A stretch of 64,000 nt of DNA, from contig NC_091113.1 of NCBI RefSeq assembly GCF_024713975.1, forward strand, positions 13,032,501-13,096,500, given 5' to 3'. The translations under genes were made by a program, and so were the position numbers. Below the pieces are notes generated by a model. The model saw nothing but the letters and a program-made list of their open reading frames with translations. It searched no databases and was not told the origin of the DNA. This document shows positions 41,001 through 52,657 of this stretch, piece by piece (position 1 is the stretch's first letter; every line of letters starts with the position of its first letter). The stretch is from Paralichthys olivaceus (lineage: Eukaryota; Chordata; Actinopteri; Pleuronectiformes; Paralichthyidae).

Positions 41001-42140
41001 TAGGATCAAAGAGTCAAATTCTGAAAGCCCCAGACTGTTGCCACACTGATTCAGGGATGACGCATCTTGTTAATGTTTCAAATGTTTGCACCCAAAATCA
41101 AGGGTCACACAAAAAGCCAAACTTTCAAATTAAAGTCCAAGATATTACAAGATAGGACAAATCAGACTCATGGTAGACATCGATTGACTTTTGAGTTTTT
41201 GTGTAGGGTGATGTACCATCAAACAATAAATGACAGATATATCAATAACCGTCGGATGTGAAATGTACTGTATGTATTCCAGATGCCAGCCAAGCCTTTA
41301 ACAGTAAGTCTTCCTCTGTGACTCATTCAATAATAACTACCAGCTATTCTCAGCAGGTGAGGTCACCACTTTTCCCGACTTCATCTTACTCACCCAGTTC
41401 CCCACATACAGTAAACAGGGCATGCGATATGGGGGAAGAGTTAAAGTGTAGATGAACAGCATTGCATATGCTTGGTCTCTTAACCTAGATATCCACAATT
41501 CCAATAGCTTGCAGCGTAAATCCTTTAACACATGGTGCATGTAAATAGTGTGCACTACTCCTTAAGACATGAACGATATAAAGCATCAATGGGAAGATCA
41601 CTTCAACTCAACAGGCCTAGTGTCCTCAAGGAAGGTTTAAGTTTGGTGAAGCTGTGACAGCAGCTTCAGGTTCTATGGTGCCACACAATTCTTCAGAAAC
41701 TACAAAAGACAAGATCTCTGCATCACTTTTTCAGGAATTCACTAGAAATGTTAGAGAAAGTGGGAAAGAAATAGCTGGATCCATCCATGACCCTGAAAAA
41801 CATCCCTCCACCAAGTTTCCTGTTAACTCGTCCAGTAGTTGTTGCTGCTGTTCGAGCCCAAACAGTGAACAGGCCCAGAACAAGGTGGATCCTGCTCCAT
41901 CCACAGTGTTCAGGCTGGAGTACAACAACACACGCACGTTGTTAAAGGGACATCCTCCTGCATCCCGCCCCCTGCACACATGCAGCCTGCAGTTAGACAA
42001 CCATTTGTTCCATCTGCTCCCACCACAGCGTCTCCTCACGGTGTCCCGGGGGGGCAGCGGGCAGCTCTCACCTTTCTCACTCTCTTCTTCACGATCGATT
42101 CCACAGCGAACACTTGCTCTCCGATCGCTGACAGCTCCAT
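38003..42140 (-). CDS. cbx7: Chromobox protein CBX7, complete six-exon coding sequence
   Basis: Polycomb PRC1 subunit that binds H3K27me3 through its chromodomain and RING1 through its C-terminal Pc box. Exons in transcript order: 42072-42140, 40520-40563, 39926-39991, 39241-39307, 38790-39099, 38003-38202; 251 aa, the length of human CBX7. The chromodomain (residues 8-60) begins MELSAIGEQVFAVESI and continues through EYLLKWKGWPPK and YSTWEPEEHILDQRLV, keeping the aromatic cage (Phe11 and the two Trp of LKWKGW). The C-terminal box reads VTVTDVTLKSLTVTFRE then AEGFF. Exon 5 encodes YTMDLRSAHK, as in CBX7, then a linker with a very acidic run (EDWEGLGEEEGEEDAEDEED), which I do not recall from mammalian CBX7. 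The N-terminus and 'STVYTMDLRS' separate it from CBX2, 4, 6 and 8. The gene is convergent with ep300. Confidence 0.95.
40889..40985. repeat. MITE-like element, internally deleted copy D in cbx7 intron 1
   Basis: Starts with ACTGTATATAAAGACGG (one change from the complete copy's left end) and passes directly into 'actactgcgcagactctgac', 'gtgcaagatggccgcgttcg' and 'catttggcttcatttcg'. The middle part is therefore deleted, and the right terminal repeat is lost. Confidence 0.75.
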
Positions 42141-43120
42141 CACCGAGCACCGCCGTCAAAGTAGCGTCCTCCTCCTGCACTAACTCCGCTTCCCCCGTGT
42201 TTAGTCCTCACCCTCCCGGTTGTCCTCCCTCAGCAGAGTCGTTGTTCTGTCAGTTCAAGCGGAGCCACTTTCTCGTGCTGTGTGTGAGTGTGTGTGAGTG
42301 TGTGAGTGTGTGTGAGTGTGAGTCCAGTGACTTTACAAAATCTGCGACACATCTGCACACTGCTTCGGCGCGCGCCCGTGCTCCCAGAGCGCGCTCCGCG
42401 CGCCACCAGTCGCCTCGTGCCCCTCATCCTTCTCTCAATGTGGATGAGTAACACGAGGGGCGCTGATAGTAAAGCTTTACATTCAACCTTTAATATGTAA
42501 AGTTAACATTTCATATTTAACATTTCATAATTTGATTTAACATTTGGATTCAACATTGATTTACCATTTAAAGTTTAGATTGAACAGATTTAGATCTAAA
42601 ATGATCATTCAGGTGAAGATTTAACAAGAAAACAAAAGAAAAACTAAGTTCTGCTTCTCAAACTTGTTTTCTCTCTTTTTTTACTTTTTCCCCACACTTT
42701 GCTTTTTGTGTGTGAATCGAATGTTTTTAAGATTTCAACAGTGAAATAAATCCTGAAAATCACTGGTTTAATCCCTTATATACTAATCAAGGTTTTTATG
42801 TCTTCATGTAAATTCTTAATTTGACAGGAAACTAAAGTAACTGCAGCTGTCAAATAAATGCAGTTGTGTGAAAGTCCAATATGCACCTCCGAAATCTGAG
42901 GAAATTGGGATAGAAGTATGCAGAAGCTGTACGTGGGAAAACTCACAGGTCAAGGATGAGTACCTCAAGAGTGAACTGAAGTACAGTAATCGTATATAAA
43001 TATATTAGTTACATCAGATGGAATTGTCAAACATCAGGGTCACATTCTCAATAATGAGCCTTTCCAAGCAGTAACACACGCAAACACACACTGTAGCTTA
43101 TACATAAAGTGCCATTATAA
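42141..43120 (-). promoter_or_regulatory. cbx7: cbx7 promoter/5' UTR region and spacer to josd1
   Basis: Immediately upstream of the cbx7 start the sequence is rich in C and G, with a CpG cluster at about 42369-42420 (ggcgcgcgcccgtgctccca and following). A TGTGTGAG repeat lies at about 42279-42322. Beyond 42480 the sequence becomes AT-rich (ttaacatttcatatttaaca) and holds nothing I can identify. No TATA box is placed with confidence. Confidence 0.5.
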
Positions 43121-45463
43121 GCATTTTATTTCTATGCAAAAAAAAAAGTGACAATCAATATTCCTTAAGCAGGAACAGCTGAACGGATTGTCGAGCCAAA
43201 GTAAACAAACAAACAATTGAATGCAGTTGCGAGACACTGGTTATGATGTGAATGGGTCCACGTATCCCCTCTGATATTTCACTTGAATTTATTATGGCAT
43301 TGAGTGTGTAGACACACACTGGACTGGAATTGAAGATAGGACCTGCACCATTGAAAATCATGAGATATTAATGTTATATTTGAAATTATTCTGCTTCAAA
43401 TTTTTGTAAATAAAATAAAGTCCTTGGCTGCACAAGTGAAAAAAGAATCCTTACAGATGAGATCATCTGTGTATCAGTTGAGGATGAGTTGTTCCTCCTC
43501 TAAATTTAGGATAAAGTGGTGCTTTGGAATAAATCTCTTGAAATGTCATGGAACTGCACAGCCCCTCTCACTCTTTCAGAGAAACACACATATACATATA
43601 TTTGTTTTTCTAATGTAAACAAGTTAAGGCCAATATCGTCATAAACAGACAATCCTTGTATAAACATCTTAAACTGATAGATGTGAAAGCTACGACAGCA
43701 GACTCTTTTAAGGCCCATTTCACAATGACCAACCACAAACACACATCTGGTAAGACGTGTGGTCACTTCACTTACAGTTTCCTTTTCACGTTATAACTTT
43801 CTAGATTATTCACTACCCAGGCACGTTACGCTCCATCCACTGTTTCTCAAACTGACAACTTCCCTTCACAGAACCAACATCCCTTACACATTACAGATCA
43901 CCGCTGACTTGAAGCAGACTCAGTGGGTCAACGGGCAACATCCTGTCGGAGCAGAGTTTGGCAGGTTTGACAAGAGATTTTTGAGAGGAGGAGGAGGAGG
44001 AGCACCGGCGGAGCTCTTGTGCTACAGAGGGCTGCGGCGGTGGGGATCATTTGAAAAAGAAACAGGAACAGAATGAAATTTCACTCCTGTTCTGTGTTGT
44101 GTCTTTTGTTTAGTAATTATGCAAGAGTAGTGATATGGAGAAGTAAAACAATATTTCTTTACACCTATATGACATTTTTGTGAATAATGTGCTGAAACTA
44201 AGTCCACTCACTCTGGAGATTTTGACCTTTTCAAAATAGTCGTCAGCATTTTCTCAGTTACAACAGAAGTAAGGGTGAAACTTAGTGTCAAAACCAGAAC
44301 ATTTGATCTATTTACTTAAATGTTGATTTGAAAGATTTACTAATTTAACTGATTTATAAATGTAATTTACTGCTGATGAGTTGAAAGTTTAAACATCTAC
44401 ATTTCCATGACAACTGAGCCAACTTAATCTGCTGACAAGCACCATACAATTTGATCAAAAGCTTCACATCAAGCGAGTAAGAGGCCCTTGAGTTGAGATT
44501 AGAACTGTAGAAGTTAAATTCTATTAATTATTTCGATGTGCTGTTTCTTTATCGGCCTAACTTGATGATTGTTACAGTAAAATTCTACTAAGGATGATTA
44601 TTATTAGTATTTAATTACTTCTTTACTCTGTAGTAACCATTTGAATGTGAAAACCTTATAAAAAAGAGCAAGGAAGGAAACGGAGGTTAAGGATCCACTA
44701 GAGGGAGTGCATGGTCTGTGTGTTGCATTGCTTTGTTGCCATTATAAAACAGTTGTGTCAGCACAGCCTCTGCACCGTGCAGGCTCAGTCTGTACCAGAA
44801 ATGTCTGAAAAAAGGATGAAATACGAAGTTGGCAACGTGATCATTGACTTTGTCCTGTGATATGAACAAAGTGACATAGAGGAGAAATAAGATGGCGTCG
44901 CACTGAGGTAAGGGAGGGCACGCTTTGGTGAAAGTGAAGGATGGAGGAAACGGACAGCTTTTTCACAACGTACAGGGAGAGACAGGAACACGAAAACACA
45001 TGGGTGAACATCGTGACTGAAGCGGGGAGGATCGCCGATGGAGACAAGCAGATTAACACAGCTTGTTTTCAGAAAGTCTGAATTCCCCTCACTTTGGAAA
45101 CTTGAACAGTAAAAAGAAAAAAATAACAGCTCAAAAACAAACATTGAAAAATAGTCAATATATATAAAAACACAAGAGTAGCAGAAACAGAATAATAACT
45201 TGTCTTAAGTCTCAACTGTGATGTGAGAAAAGGACTGTGATTCTTTGATTCTCCCTGTAAAGTGTTTCCTTCACTGCTTTGCATCTTATTAGATAAGAGT
45301 CCAGCAAAGGCCGTGTAAACAAAACCCAAATAAAAAAGGAAAAAAAAAATACATCTTTAAGTGTGCATCCATGTGTTTGGCTGTGCACGACTCAACTTCC
45401 TCTTCCGTTCATTCTGACATTGGCTGTTGGCCCAGTTGGAGCTGTGGTTGGCTGGTTAACCCC
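43120..45463 (-). other. josd1: Probable josd1 3' UTR
   Basis: No gene is recognised between the josd1 stop and the minus-strand AATAAA at 43125-43130. The region is moderately AT-rich with several other possible signals, so the end point is uncertain. Open frames in the stretch (for example 44785-45144) have no domain. Confidence 0.35.
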
Positions 45464-48400
45464 TCAGCCATCGGAGCGCCACGTTTGCCGTGCCTCTACT
45501 TCCTCTGAGACGACCAATAGGAGTTCACAGTTCTTCCCTCGCAGCTGCTGGCGAAGAAACTTCCTAGGTTGCGGTGAAATGAAAAGCAAACAGGAAAGCC
45601 ACAGTTATGAAACTGAATAAAAAATTTAAAGGTCAAAAGAGACAATACAAATAGTAATTTAAAATAGGCAGACCTGCTCTAACCTTCTATTGATTGTTTT
45701 CTTTTGGCCACTTGAGGTCAGTGGAACAGGCTGTAAGCATGATACACACAAACTACACACAACACTACAACACTGACACACTGTCACAAGGAAATCTATA
45801 CAATAGCTTCATATGAAATGAAGCGTCATTTCAAGGCTTAACAACATTTTATACCAGTTTTAGAGCTTTTTAAACTACAACAGGCAGCAAACTTGGCTTT
45901 ACCAAAGATTCTTTAGAGAAACATCTACACTCTATCACTATTACCGCTACCAAAATGTGTGACACTTTCAGTTCTTACTAATGTCTTTGGTCATGTTCTA
46001 CATGTGTGGATCGAATAGGCTACACAGAAAATACAGTAAATGTTCTCAAATGAAATGAAATATTACAAAATATATAAAAAATTAAAAAACCTTAGGTCTG
46101 CATTGTTCTTATTAACTACACAGTGTCCATGTAGTACGGCAGTTACAACAACTGGGCAGTAAGGGGTGCTGCAGTCTCTTATACAGCCCTTCTAACGGCA
46201 GCCCTTGCCTGTTCCTGCTGCTACAGCACATCATCTGAACTGCTTTTCTTTTCTGTGTCATGGGGGCTTTGACAACTTGTGCGGCCAGATTATAAAACTG
46301 TTCTTGCAGCTGCTTCCCAGTAGAAAGACGCCTGTCAGCAGTGAAGGGATTTGATGGTTTTACTTTAAGAAAGCAGCTGGAACATAGTCAGAGGTTTGAA
46401 ACTTGGATTCTAAGCTTTATGACGACAGAAGAGAAAGACAGTTATAATCATAGCCGTCATGGTGCGCACATTTCCCCTCAACATAAACACATCACATCCC
46501 TCTAACCTGAGCTGTTCCGGGTTGCCGATGGGTTGAGGGCTACGCAGCTTGGAGTCCAGGTTGTAGTAGACTCCTCCCACCTCTCGGACTCCTATCCAGT
46601 GCTGGCGTTTGAGCGGCAGCCGCAGGGGCCCCCAGCGCAGGTTGGACGGCACATTCAGAATGAAGCCTGTCACATTGGAAAGCTCAATGCTGCCAACATC
46701 CCTGGAGGAAGAAAGGCAACATTTACCTTTTTTATCAACTTCACTATAGTTTTGCTAGAGAGACATAGTTTCACAAACACTATGGAGAAATGGGCGTATC
46801 ATATTTAAATTGGTACTAAACAATTTTCTCTTGCACACTTTATCTAAGGTTAGTTATAAACTCAACAGCCACTTCTCAGGAGTGGTCAGATTTCCTAGAT
46901 CACATTTAGCTGCTTTCAGACATGAAGTTTCCCTGATGTATGAGAAACGCAGCAGGAGATTGTCAGGGTCAGACGTGTTCACAACAACAGGACATTCAGG
47001 TGAGGGGTGGCGCCCGGGTAGAGCAGCAGAGGGGAAGGATATGCCGCAGAAAGCACAGGGTTTTTGTTACAACACATTGACGCCAGTGTCGGCCCTCAAT
47101 CCTCAAAAGATCTTTATCTCCACGTCTTTCCAAGTTGACATCTTCTTTGTGTGTAGCACACATCCCAAGATTGATGTATTCAGTCAGTTTTTGCGTCTGT
47201 TGTGGTATTTTACCATTTTACTAGCGGGCTAGTTTCTGAAAAAGTCTGGAGTAACTGACTCAGACGTCGTGTTCTCACATACAGACCCTTTTGGTGATCT
47301 TCAGAAAAATGGCTGAAAGCAGCTGATGTGTATGATACGCTGCCAAAATAACGAGCACATTGGAGGAAGTTCTGCAATTGATATTATGCTGAAACCAATT
47401 ATATTGTTTTGAGAACAAACAAACTCAAGTTGCATATTTATTTTCAAAAAGCAGAAACCCTGTTTTTTTACTGACATTCGAACGTTTCTATTGATGACAG
47501 TGATTAAAGCTCTGTCCTGTATAACAACACAGTATTTTAGACGAGGGTACAGTGGTTTCAATCTCGATTTCAGAATCAACATCTAGTCACTTCATTAGGA
47601 TCAACTCAGTATTGCAGTTTGTTGCATTGCTTGGAAGCCAGGTTTAGAGAGAGTGTGTTTTTTTTCCTTTTACACCTTTGCAGGAAATCGAAAGTATGTC
47701 TCATAGAGTTTAACTGCACTGTGAGATTTGAGGGGTGAACTTTAAGTTGTGGGGTTCTTTGCTTGGATTCTTTAAACATATTTAAACTACTGAACACTTA
47801 CAAACAAACTATATTTCATTAGATGCTACCGGGAGAGTTACCACTCTATTGTTTTTGTCACAAGCTTCAGAGTAGCTATGATTCTGCTCCTGTTTAGATC
47901 AAGAGAAGGACACAGGCTTTTCTGATAACAGTAACGTAATGCTGATAAAAACAAGTCCGTGACTTGTCAACAGTAATGCCAGACTGATATGGGGGAGGCA
48001 GGAATGCTGATAAAACCGTCTCAGACTTTGTCAGTTGATGAAACTGTTTCTGTGATGAGGTTGCTGAGGTGTCGAAGATAACACAGGAAGCTTTTTTTCA
48101 TAAACATGCGTCAATACATCTTTGCAAGACGCATATTGAGTGATTGTTATCAGCCAGCTGATAATTTGGTCAGGAATACCCTACATAGTCACAGCACTTC
48201 TTCAACCCTGGTCTGAAATGATCAATTTTAGCTCTTTGCCCACTTCCAAAAAAGCCAATTCTGCTCTGATTGGGCAGCTGACATTCTCTTGTGATTTGTC
48301 AGCTGCTTAGAGCGTGCGTTGAAAATGTCCCACCTCTTATCAAGATTCTTCCTGATCAGATGTAAAACACGACTAGAGCCACAGTCACAACGAAGTAAGT

Positions 48401-49351
48401 TCTTCTGTACCAATTCTAGCCAAACTAGCTGATTGGTGAGCATTTTTTAATTAGTGATGTATAGCTTTACGGAAAACAAGCCAGAAATGCAAATAAGAAA
48501 AAAAAGTCATGACACACTGAAGAGGAAAAAAAATCCAAAAGCATAGCATTGACACTTTAAGTGGAAGCTCCCATACTGCAAATATTACAGCTAACAATAG
48601 ATGTTTGATTTCTTCCTGTCACCCTGCACATTTATGAAAGATAACAGAATAATAATAAAGAAACATTGTACAAACACACTTTTGTTTTCTTTTGTTTTAA
48701 GCTGCTGACCCTCATTTTTTTCAATTTTTAGGGAAACATCTAAGACAACACTCGTAAAGTTTTCATTAGCAGTTCTACGTACCTTCTTTTATCCCACCAC
48801 ACTGCCTCAAACCCTCGGGTCTGCAGGGCTGCCATAATGACATTTACATCATAGTTCCCATTTCCCAGCATGCTCTTCTTATGGGGCGTCACCAGAGTGC
48901 TGGGAGAAAGCCTGCAACAGGTTGACAAGAAGGATTATCCACAACATTTCCTGTACACGTGATTAATATTGTTATGGCCTGGTGCTCAAGCTCACCTCTG
49001 GTATATCTCCTGCAAGGTGTCCCGACTGAAGGCTGTCCCGTCCTGGAAGACGTTATTGAGCGCGTGCAGGGCGCACAGCTCCCTTCGCTGCTTCTCATGA
49101 TAAATGGCTGGAGGTGTCAAAGAGGATTGGGGAGGCGCTGAAGGGGTGAGGGAGGAGGAGGAAGATGAGAGATCCTGCTGCTGTTGAGAGTCCCTGGGAT
49201 CCCTGCACCTCCTCTCCTCCGCTCCCACCACCACCTCTCCTCCTCCTCCATACTTCTGCTTGCTGACCTTCCAGGGCATGCAGCCCAGCTCCTGCAGGCC
49301 TCCTCGCCCCCTCCCCTTCCACTCGCCGGCCGGACACGGAGCGCTCCCCAT
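45464..49351 (-). CDS. josd1: Josephin-domain deubiquitinase JOSD1, complete coding sequence
   Basis: Ubiquitin-specific cysteine protease of the Josephin (ataxin-3-like) family, reported at the plasma membrane and in the cytoplasm. Coding exons in transcript order: 48996-49351, 48783-48911, 46507-46701, 45464-45563; 259 aa if the first ATG is used. The catalytic Cys is in [20 protein letters not shown], the His in [15 protein letters not shown] and the acidic/Asn position in [27 protein letters not shown] and [11 protein letters not shown] also match human JOSD1 (202 aa) closely. The N-terminus is longer than in human: a segment matching human SCVPWKGDK is read as GCMPWKVSK, so a second ATG at 49279 would give 235 aa. 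The upstream ATG has the better context (G at -3 and +4). A low-complexity stretch with Gly, Gln and Ser runs separates this from the Josephin domain. A clear donor at 50472/50473 suggests a non-coding first exon. Confidence 0.95.
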
Positions 49352-49952
49352 CTCGGCTTGTTCGCCTCCACCGCCGCTGCCCCCTCCTCTGGCCCCGCCA
49401 CTACCTCCACAGCTACTACCTTCAGGATACTACATCAGCATCATGGCAACCATTGCCATAGCAACCTCTCAGCCGCTTGGAAGAGAGGAGCTAGTGTGTG
49501 TGTGGTCGAGAGGGAGGTGGGGGTTTGCAAGGTAAATGAGACCTGTGGCTTCAACACAGCGACACCTGTTCTTGCTGAAGGATGCACGTGAGGAAAGGCC
49601 ACAAGGAGGAAGTGGAACTGAAGATGGGATATCCAGGAAGAACAATAATAATTAAAAAAAAATCAAAAACAAAAGACACTCCAGATGAAAATGCTGAAAG
49701 CTGCGTCGTGCATCAAACAGCCATCAGTTGCTCTCTGTGTGTTTCCACTTCCTCCATCCTCACTGCAGTGACAGCTCTTTCCATCCAGGCACCAGGAGCC
49801 TAAAGCTTAGCAGTTCTCCCCATCGCTGACCGTGAAGCGCCACTTCCACTGGGACAGATGCAACAGGAGCGGAGGAGGATGTCTGGAAAAACTCCTGGAA
49901 GAAAGAAAGACAGAAGGGAGAAGCTGTAGTGTCTTGATCTTTTTCTTGTTTG

Positions 49953-49999
<47 letters not shown>
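49953..49999. repeat. (CA)n microsatellite upstream of josd1
   Basis: About 23 uninterrupted CA units lie between the josd1 start codon and its probable first exon. Open frames across it are products of the repeat. Confidence 0.95.
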
Positions 50000-50001
<2 letters not shown>

Positions 50002-50472
50002 GTGACATCTGAAAAACCAAACAGCTTCGTTAAACTCTCCTCAAACAAGCCTCAGATGGCTGAGGGAGCGTGACAAGGCTGCCTTCACTGCCCCTCCTGG
50101 TCAGCAGCCCCCCACACAGAGCGGAGGGGAAACACTTCCAGCAGCTCGGGCTGGGTGGAGGAAGCAGGAGGCAGCTCAGTGAGCTAGCAAAACATGACAA
50201 CACACACATGCTAGCCAGCTAGCATTTAGCTCACTACAGGAGGAGGCAGAGGTGTTGCACTCTCAAAACCACACGTGTGCAGACGTGATGAATCCATGAC
50301 AGTCACAGATGGGTTGCGTTAGACCTGTGGCTGCTACGTGACCCCGCTGTCTGTCTGTCTGTGAGTCTGTCTGCCTGTCTGTGTCTCTGTCTGTGTCTCT
50401 GTCTCCACCACACACAGACACAACGGCTCCTTCACGACTCACAACTTGGTTTCCGTGTCTCCGGACACTCAC

Positions 50473-50740
50473 CTGGAGGGTTTTCCTGTCAGCGCCGACA
50501 CAGCTCCACTCTCACAACAGCGACAACTCTTCTCCTCCTCCAACAAACACTGCTCACTCCTTTGTCTCTGACACTTTTTCCTGTTGTCTCTCTCTCTCCC
50601 TCTCTCTCCCTCTCTCTCTCTCTCCCTCTCTCTCCCCCTCGCTCTCTTTCTCTCTCTCTCTCTCTCTCTCTGGCTGTGCAAACTCGGACATGCGCAGTAA
50701 CGTCCTCCTGGCTCCATGTTGCTGTCACCGCCTGCGTCAT
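50473..50740 (-). promoter_or_regulatory. josd1: Probable non-coding first exon and promoter of josd1
   Basis: On the minus strand, CCTCCAG|gtgagtgt at 50473/50472 is a strong splice donor. Upstream lies a CT-repeat tract (50588-50672 on the plus strand) followed by 'catgcgcagtaacgtcctcc', which contains a GCGCATG/NRF1-like site, and 'gcctgcgtcatcctcc', which contains a TGACGCA-like (CRE/AP-1-type) site on the minus strand. No coding frame continues through this exon. Assignment to josd1 rests on position and orientation. Confidence 0.5.
50588..50672. repeat. (CT)n low-complexity tract
   Basis: Nearly pure CT dinucleotide run with occasional CCC interruptions. It lies close to the inferred josd1 start site. 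Confidence 0.9.
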
Positions 50741-50815
50741 CCTCCCCGTTTAAAAAAAAACTACATTTCCTTCTGTGCTCTCACTTGTAAGAAGTAAACA
50801 CCACAGCAGTGATGA

Positions 50816-50908
50816 AACAAATCCATCCATCTATCAGTCAATCAACCAATCAACCAATCAATCAACCAACCAATCAACCAATCAACCAATCAATCAATCA
50901 ACCAATCA
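50816..50908. repeat. CAATCAAC/CAAT tetranucleotide-type repeat
   Basis: Irregular tandem array of CAAT, CAAC and CCAT units (atccatccatctatcagtca, then caatcaaccaatcaaccaat). First of three microsatellites within 400 bp. Confidence 0.85.
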
Positions 50909-50975
50909 TATTCACAAATCTCAATTTTTCTAATAGGGCTTAACAAGGTGTGACATCATCTGCCCTCTATCCTTT

Positions 50976-50977
<2 letters not shown>

Positions 50978-51013
<36 letters not shown>
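50978..51013. repeat. (TA)n microsatellite
   Basis: Uninterrupted run of about 18 TA units. Confidence 0.95.
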
Positions 51014-51015
<2 letters not shown>

Positions 51016-51069
51016 TAATCATTACTTTACTAATGTTTATTTTTGACTGCCCTCTTGCTGCGATAAAGG

Positions 51070-51200
51070 ATTATCTTATTTGATCTTATCTTGTCTTGTC
51101 TTGTCTTGTCTTGTCTTGTCTTATCTTGTCTTATCTTATCTTATCATATCTTCTCTTGTCTTGTCTTGTCTTGTCTTGTCTTGTCTTATCTTATCTTAAC
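51070..51200. repeat. TCTTG/TCTTA pentanucleotide array
   Basis: Tandem pentamers alternate between blocks of TCTTG and blocks of TCTTA, with single variants (TCATA, TCTTC). The block arrangement suggests repeated local duplication. Confidence 0.9.
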
Positions 51201-52657
51201 CCTCAGTAATAGAGGAAAAACTACCAACAAATCTTTCTGACTAACTAGAAACACTGCAGTCCAACCAGTGCAGTTTCTGTCTAGAGTGAATTCAGGTAAT
51301 ATGGGACATTGAGTAACGTGGGACACCTACACTTCAGTCCGTTTATTTTCCTGTTTTAACAAAAGCTATTAAACAGGACTTTCGCTACAGGTTAGTGAAG
51401 AAATTCCCCTGATCTTAACATATCATGTTCAAGAAAAACAAAGATAACTTGTGAGGCCATGTGACCTTGACTTTTCAGCTTTGGCTTTGGATTTTAGTAT
51501 CCAAGTACTTCTTGAACAGTAAGAAGTTCACCCACTTGCCCCAGCTCGCTCTGACAGAAATCCCAAGTTCTCCCTGACTGACTGAAAGACAATGGCTGCA
51601 TCTCCAATACTGGGTGAACTGTTCTTCAGAAAAGACCAGCGGGTGTTATTTTTATTTTCTTTACTGAGATATTTGCATTATCACATTACTTAAAACCCAA
51701 ATCTTCAGAACTGCATTTCTTTTTTTGGAACATATTTATTATTCAACACATAACCAACAATCAACATAGAGATGCTAATACACTTGCACTTGACATACAA
51801 ATATGATAATTACAGTATTCACTAAACATATTGTATGGTTTAGGTTAGGTTAGGTCTGGTTACTTTATTTTTAAGTAGATTTGCTTTGCAGCATAAAAAA
51901 ATGAGTTTAACCCTGAGACATAAAGTGTACCCGGAATAATAACAAATTAGTCAAAACAGTAACAATGAGATAAGCACATAAAAGAAAAGAAAAAGATGTG
52001 AGAAATCTGACAATTCTGCAAATGACGAGTTAGTAAATGAAAGTGTGTTTAAACATTGACCTGTTATTCTTATCTCTTGCCAATATATTAAAAATCTTCT
52101 CTGAACTCAGCTATATCAATACAGTCTGTAACGCCAGTAACTAAATTGAGAAATTGTTATATATTTGAACTAAATGTCATTTCAGAGGCTTCTGGACAAA
52201 GTGCACTAAGAACTGCTGCTGAACTGTAGTCCTGATGTGACCTCAGTTTATTTTCCCTGATCATCTTTAAAGTTTCATACCCTTCATACATTATAAAAGA
52301 TAGAGGTGGCCTCAGCACTGGAGTATGAAAACATGAGGCACAGGCTCATACTGAACAATATGCTGACATTCAAGAATTTCAATACATCAGAATAGGAAAA
52401 TAAGGTTTGTGTGACCATGAGATCCAACCAAAAGCATCTGTGGCATGTTGAAAACCAACCGGCCACCATGAGTAGTACATTCATTTGGACAGGGGTAAAC
52501 CAGCAGGGTGACAAAAATACCTCAAACAGGGAATCACCCTTACACTTAAAGTCAAGATTGCATGTTTAACACACAAAAGACTCTCTTCTCCTTATTTTGT
52601 CCACTGCCCTAGTAAGTGTTTCACACACCAACAACACTGAGGCTCTTTCTCCTTCAT
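51200..52657 (-). other. 3' flank and probable 3' UTR of the AIG1-type gene
   Basis: No coding exon is recognised. A minus-strand AATAAA at 51735-51740 (tttatt on the plus strand) could end the transcript of the AIG1-type gene, giving a 3' UTR of about 900 bases. A short 'ggtttaggttaggttaggtc' run at about 51838-51858 is a chance or microsatellite feature. Confidence 0.4.

Noticed and set aside
41654-42451. A 265-codon plus-strand open frame
   Set aside because: It is antisense to cbx7 exon 1 and its CpG-rich flank, has low-complexity Ser/Cys composition, and no family similarity.
49117-49591. Plus- and minus-strand open frames overlapping josd1 exon 1
   Set aside because: Other frames of a GC-rich coding exon; only the frame with [18 protein letters not shown] has family similarity.
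50361-50797. Open frames on both strands with Leu-Ser or Arg-Glu repeats
   Set aside because: Translations of the CT microsatellite, with no conserved sequence at either side.
51838-51858. A GGTTAG-like run resembling telomere repeat
   Set aside because: Only about three imperfect units; too short to be an interstitial telomere array.
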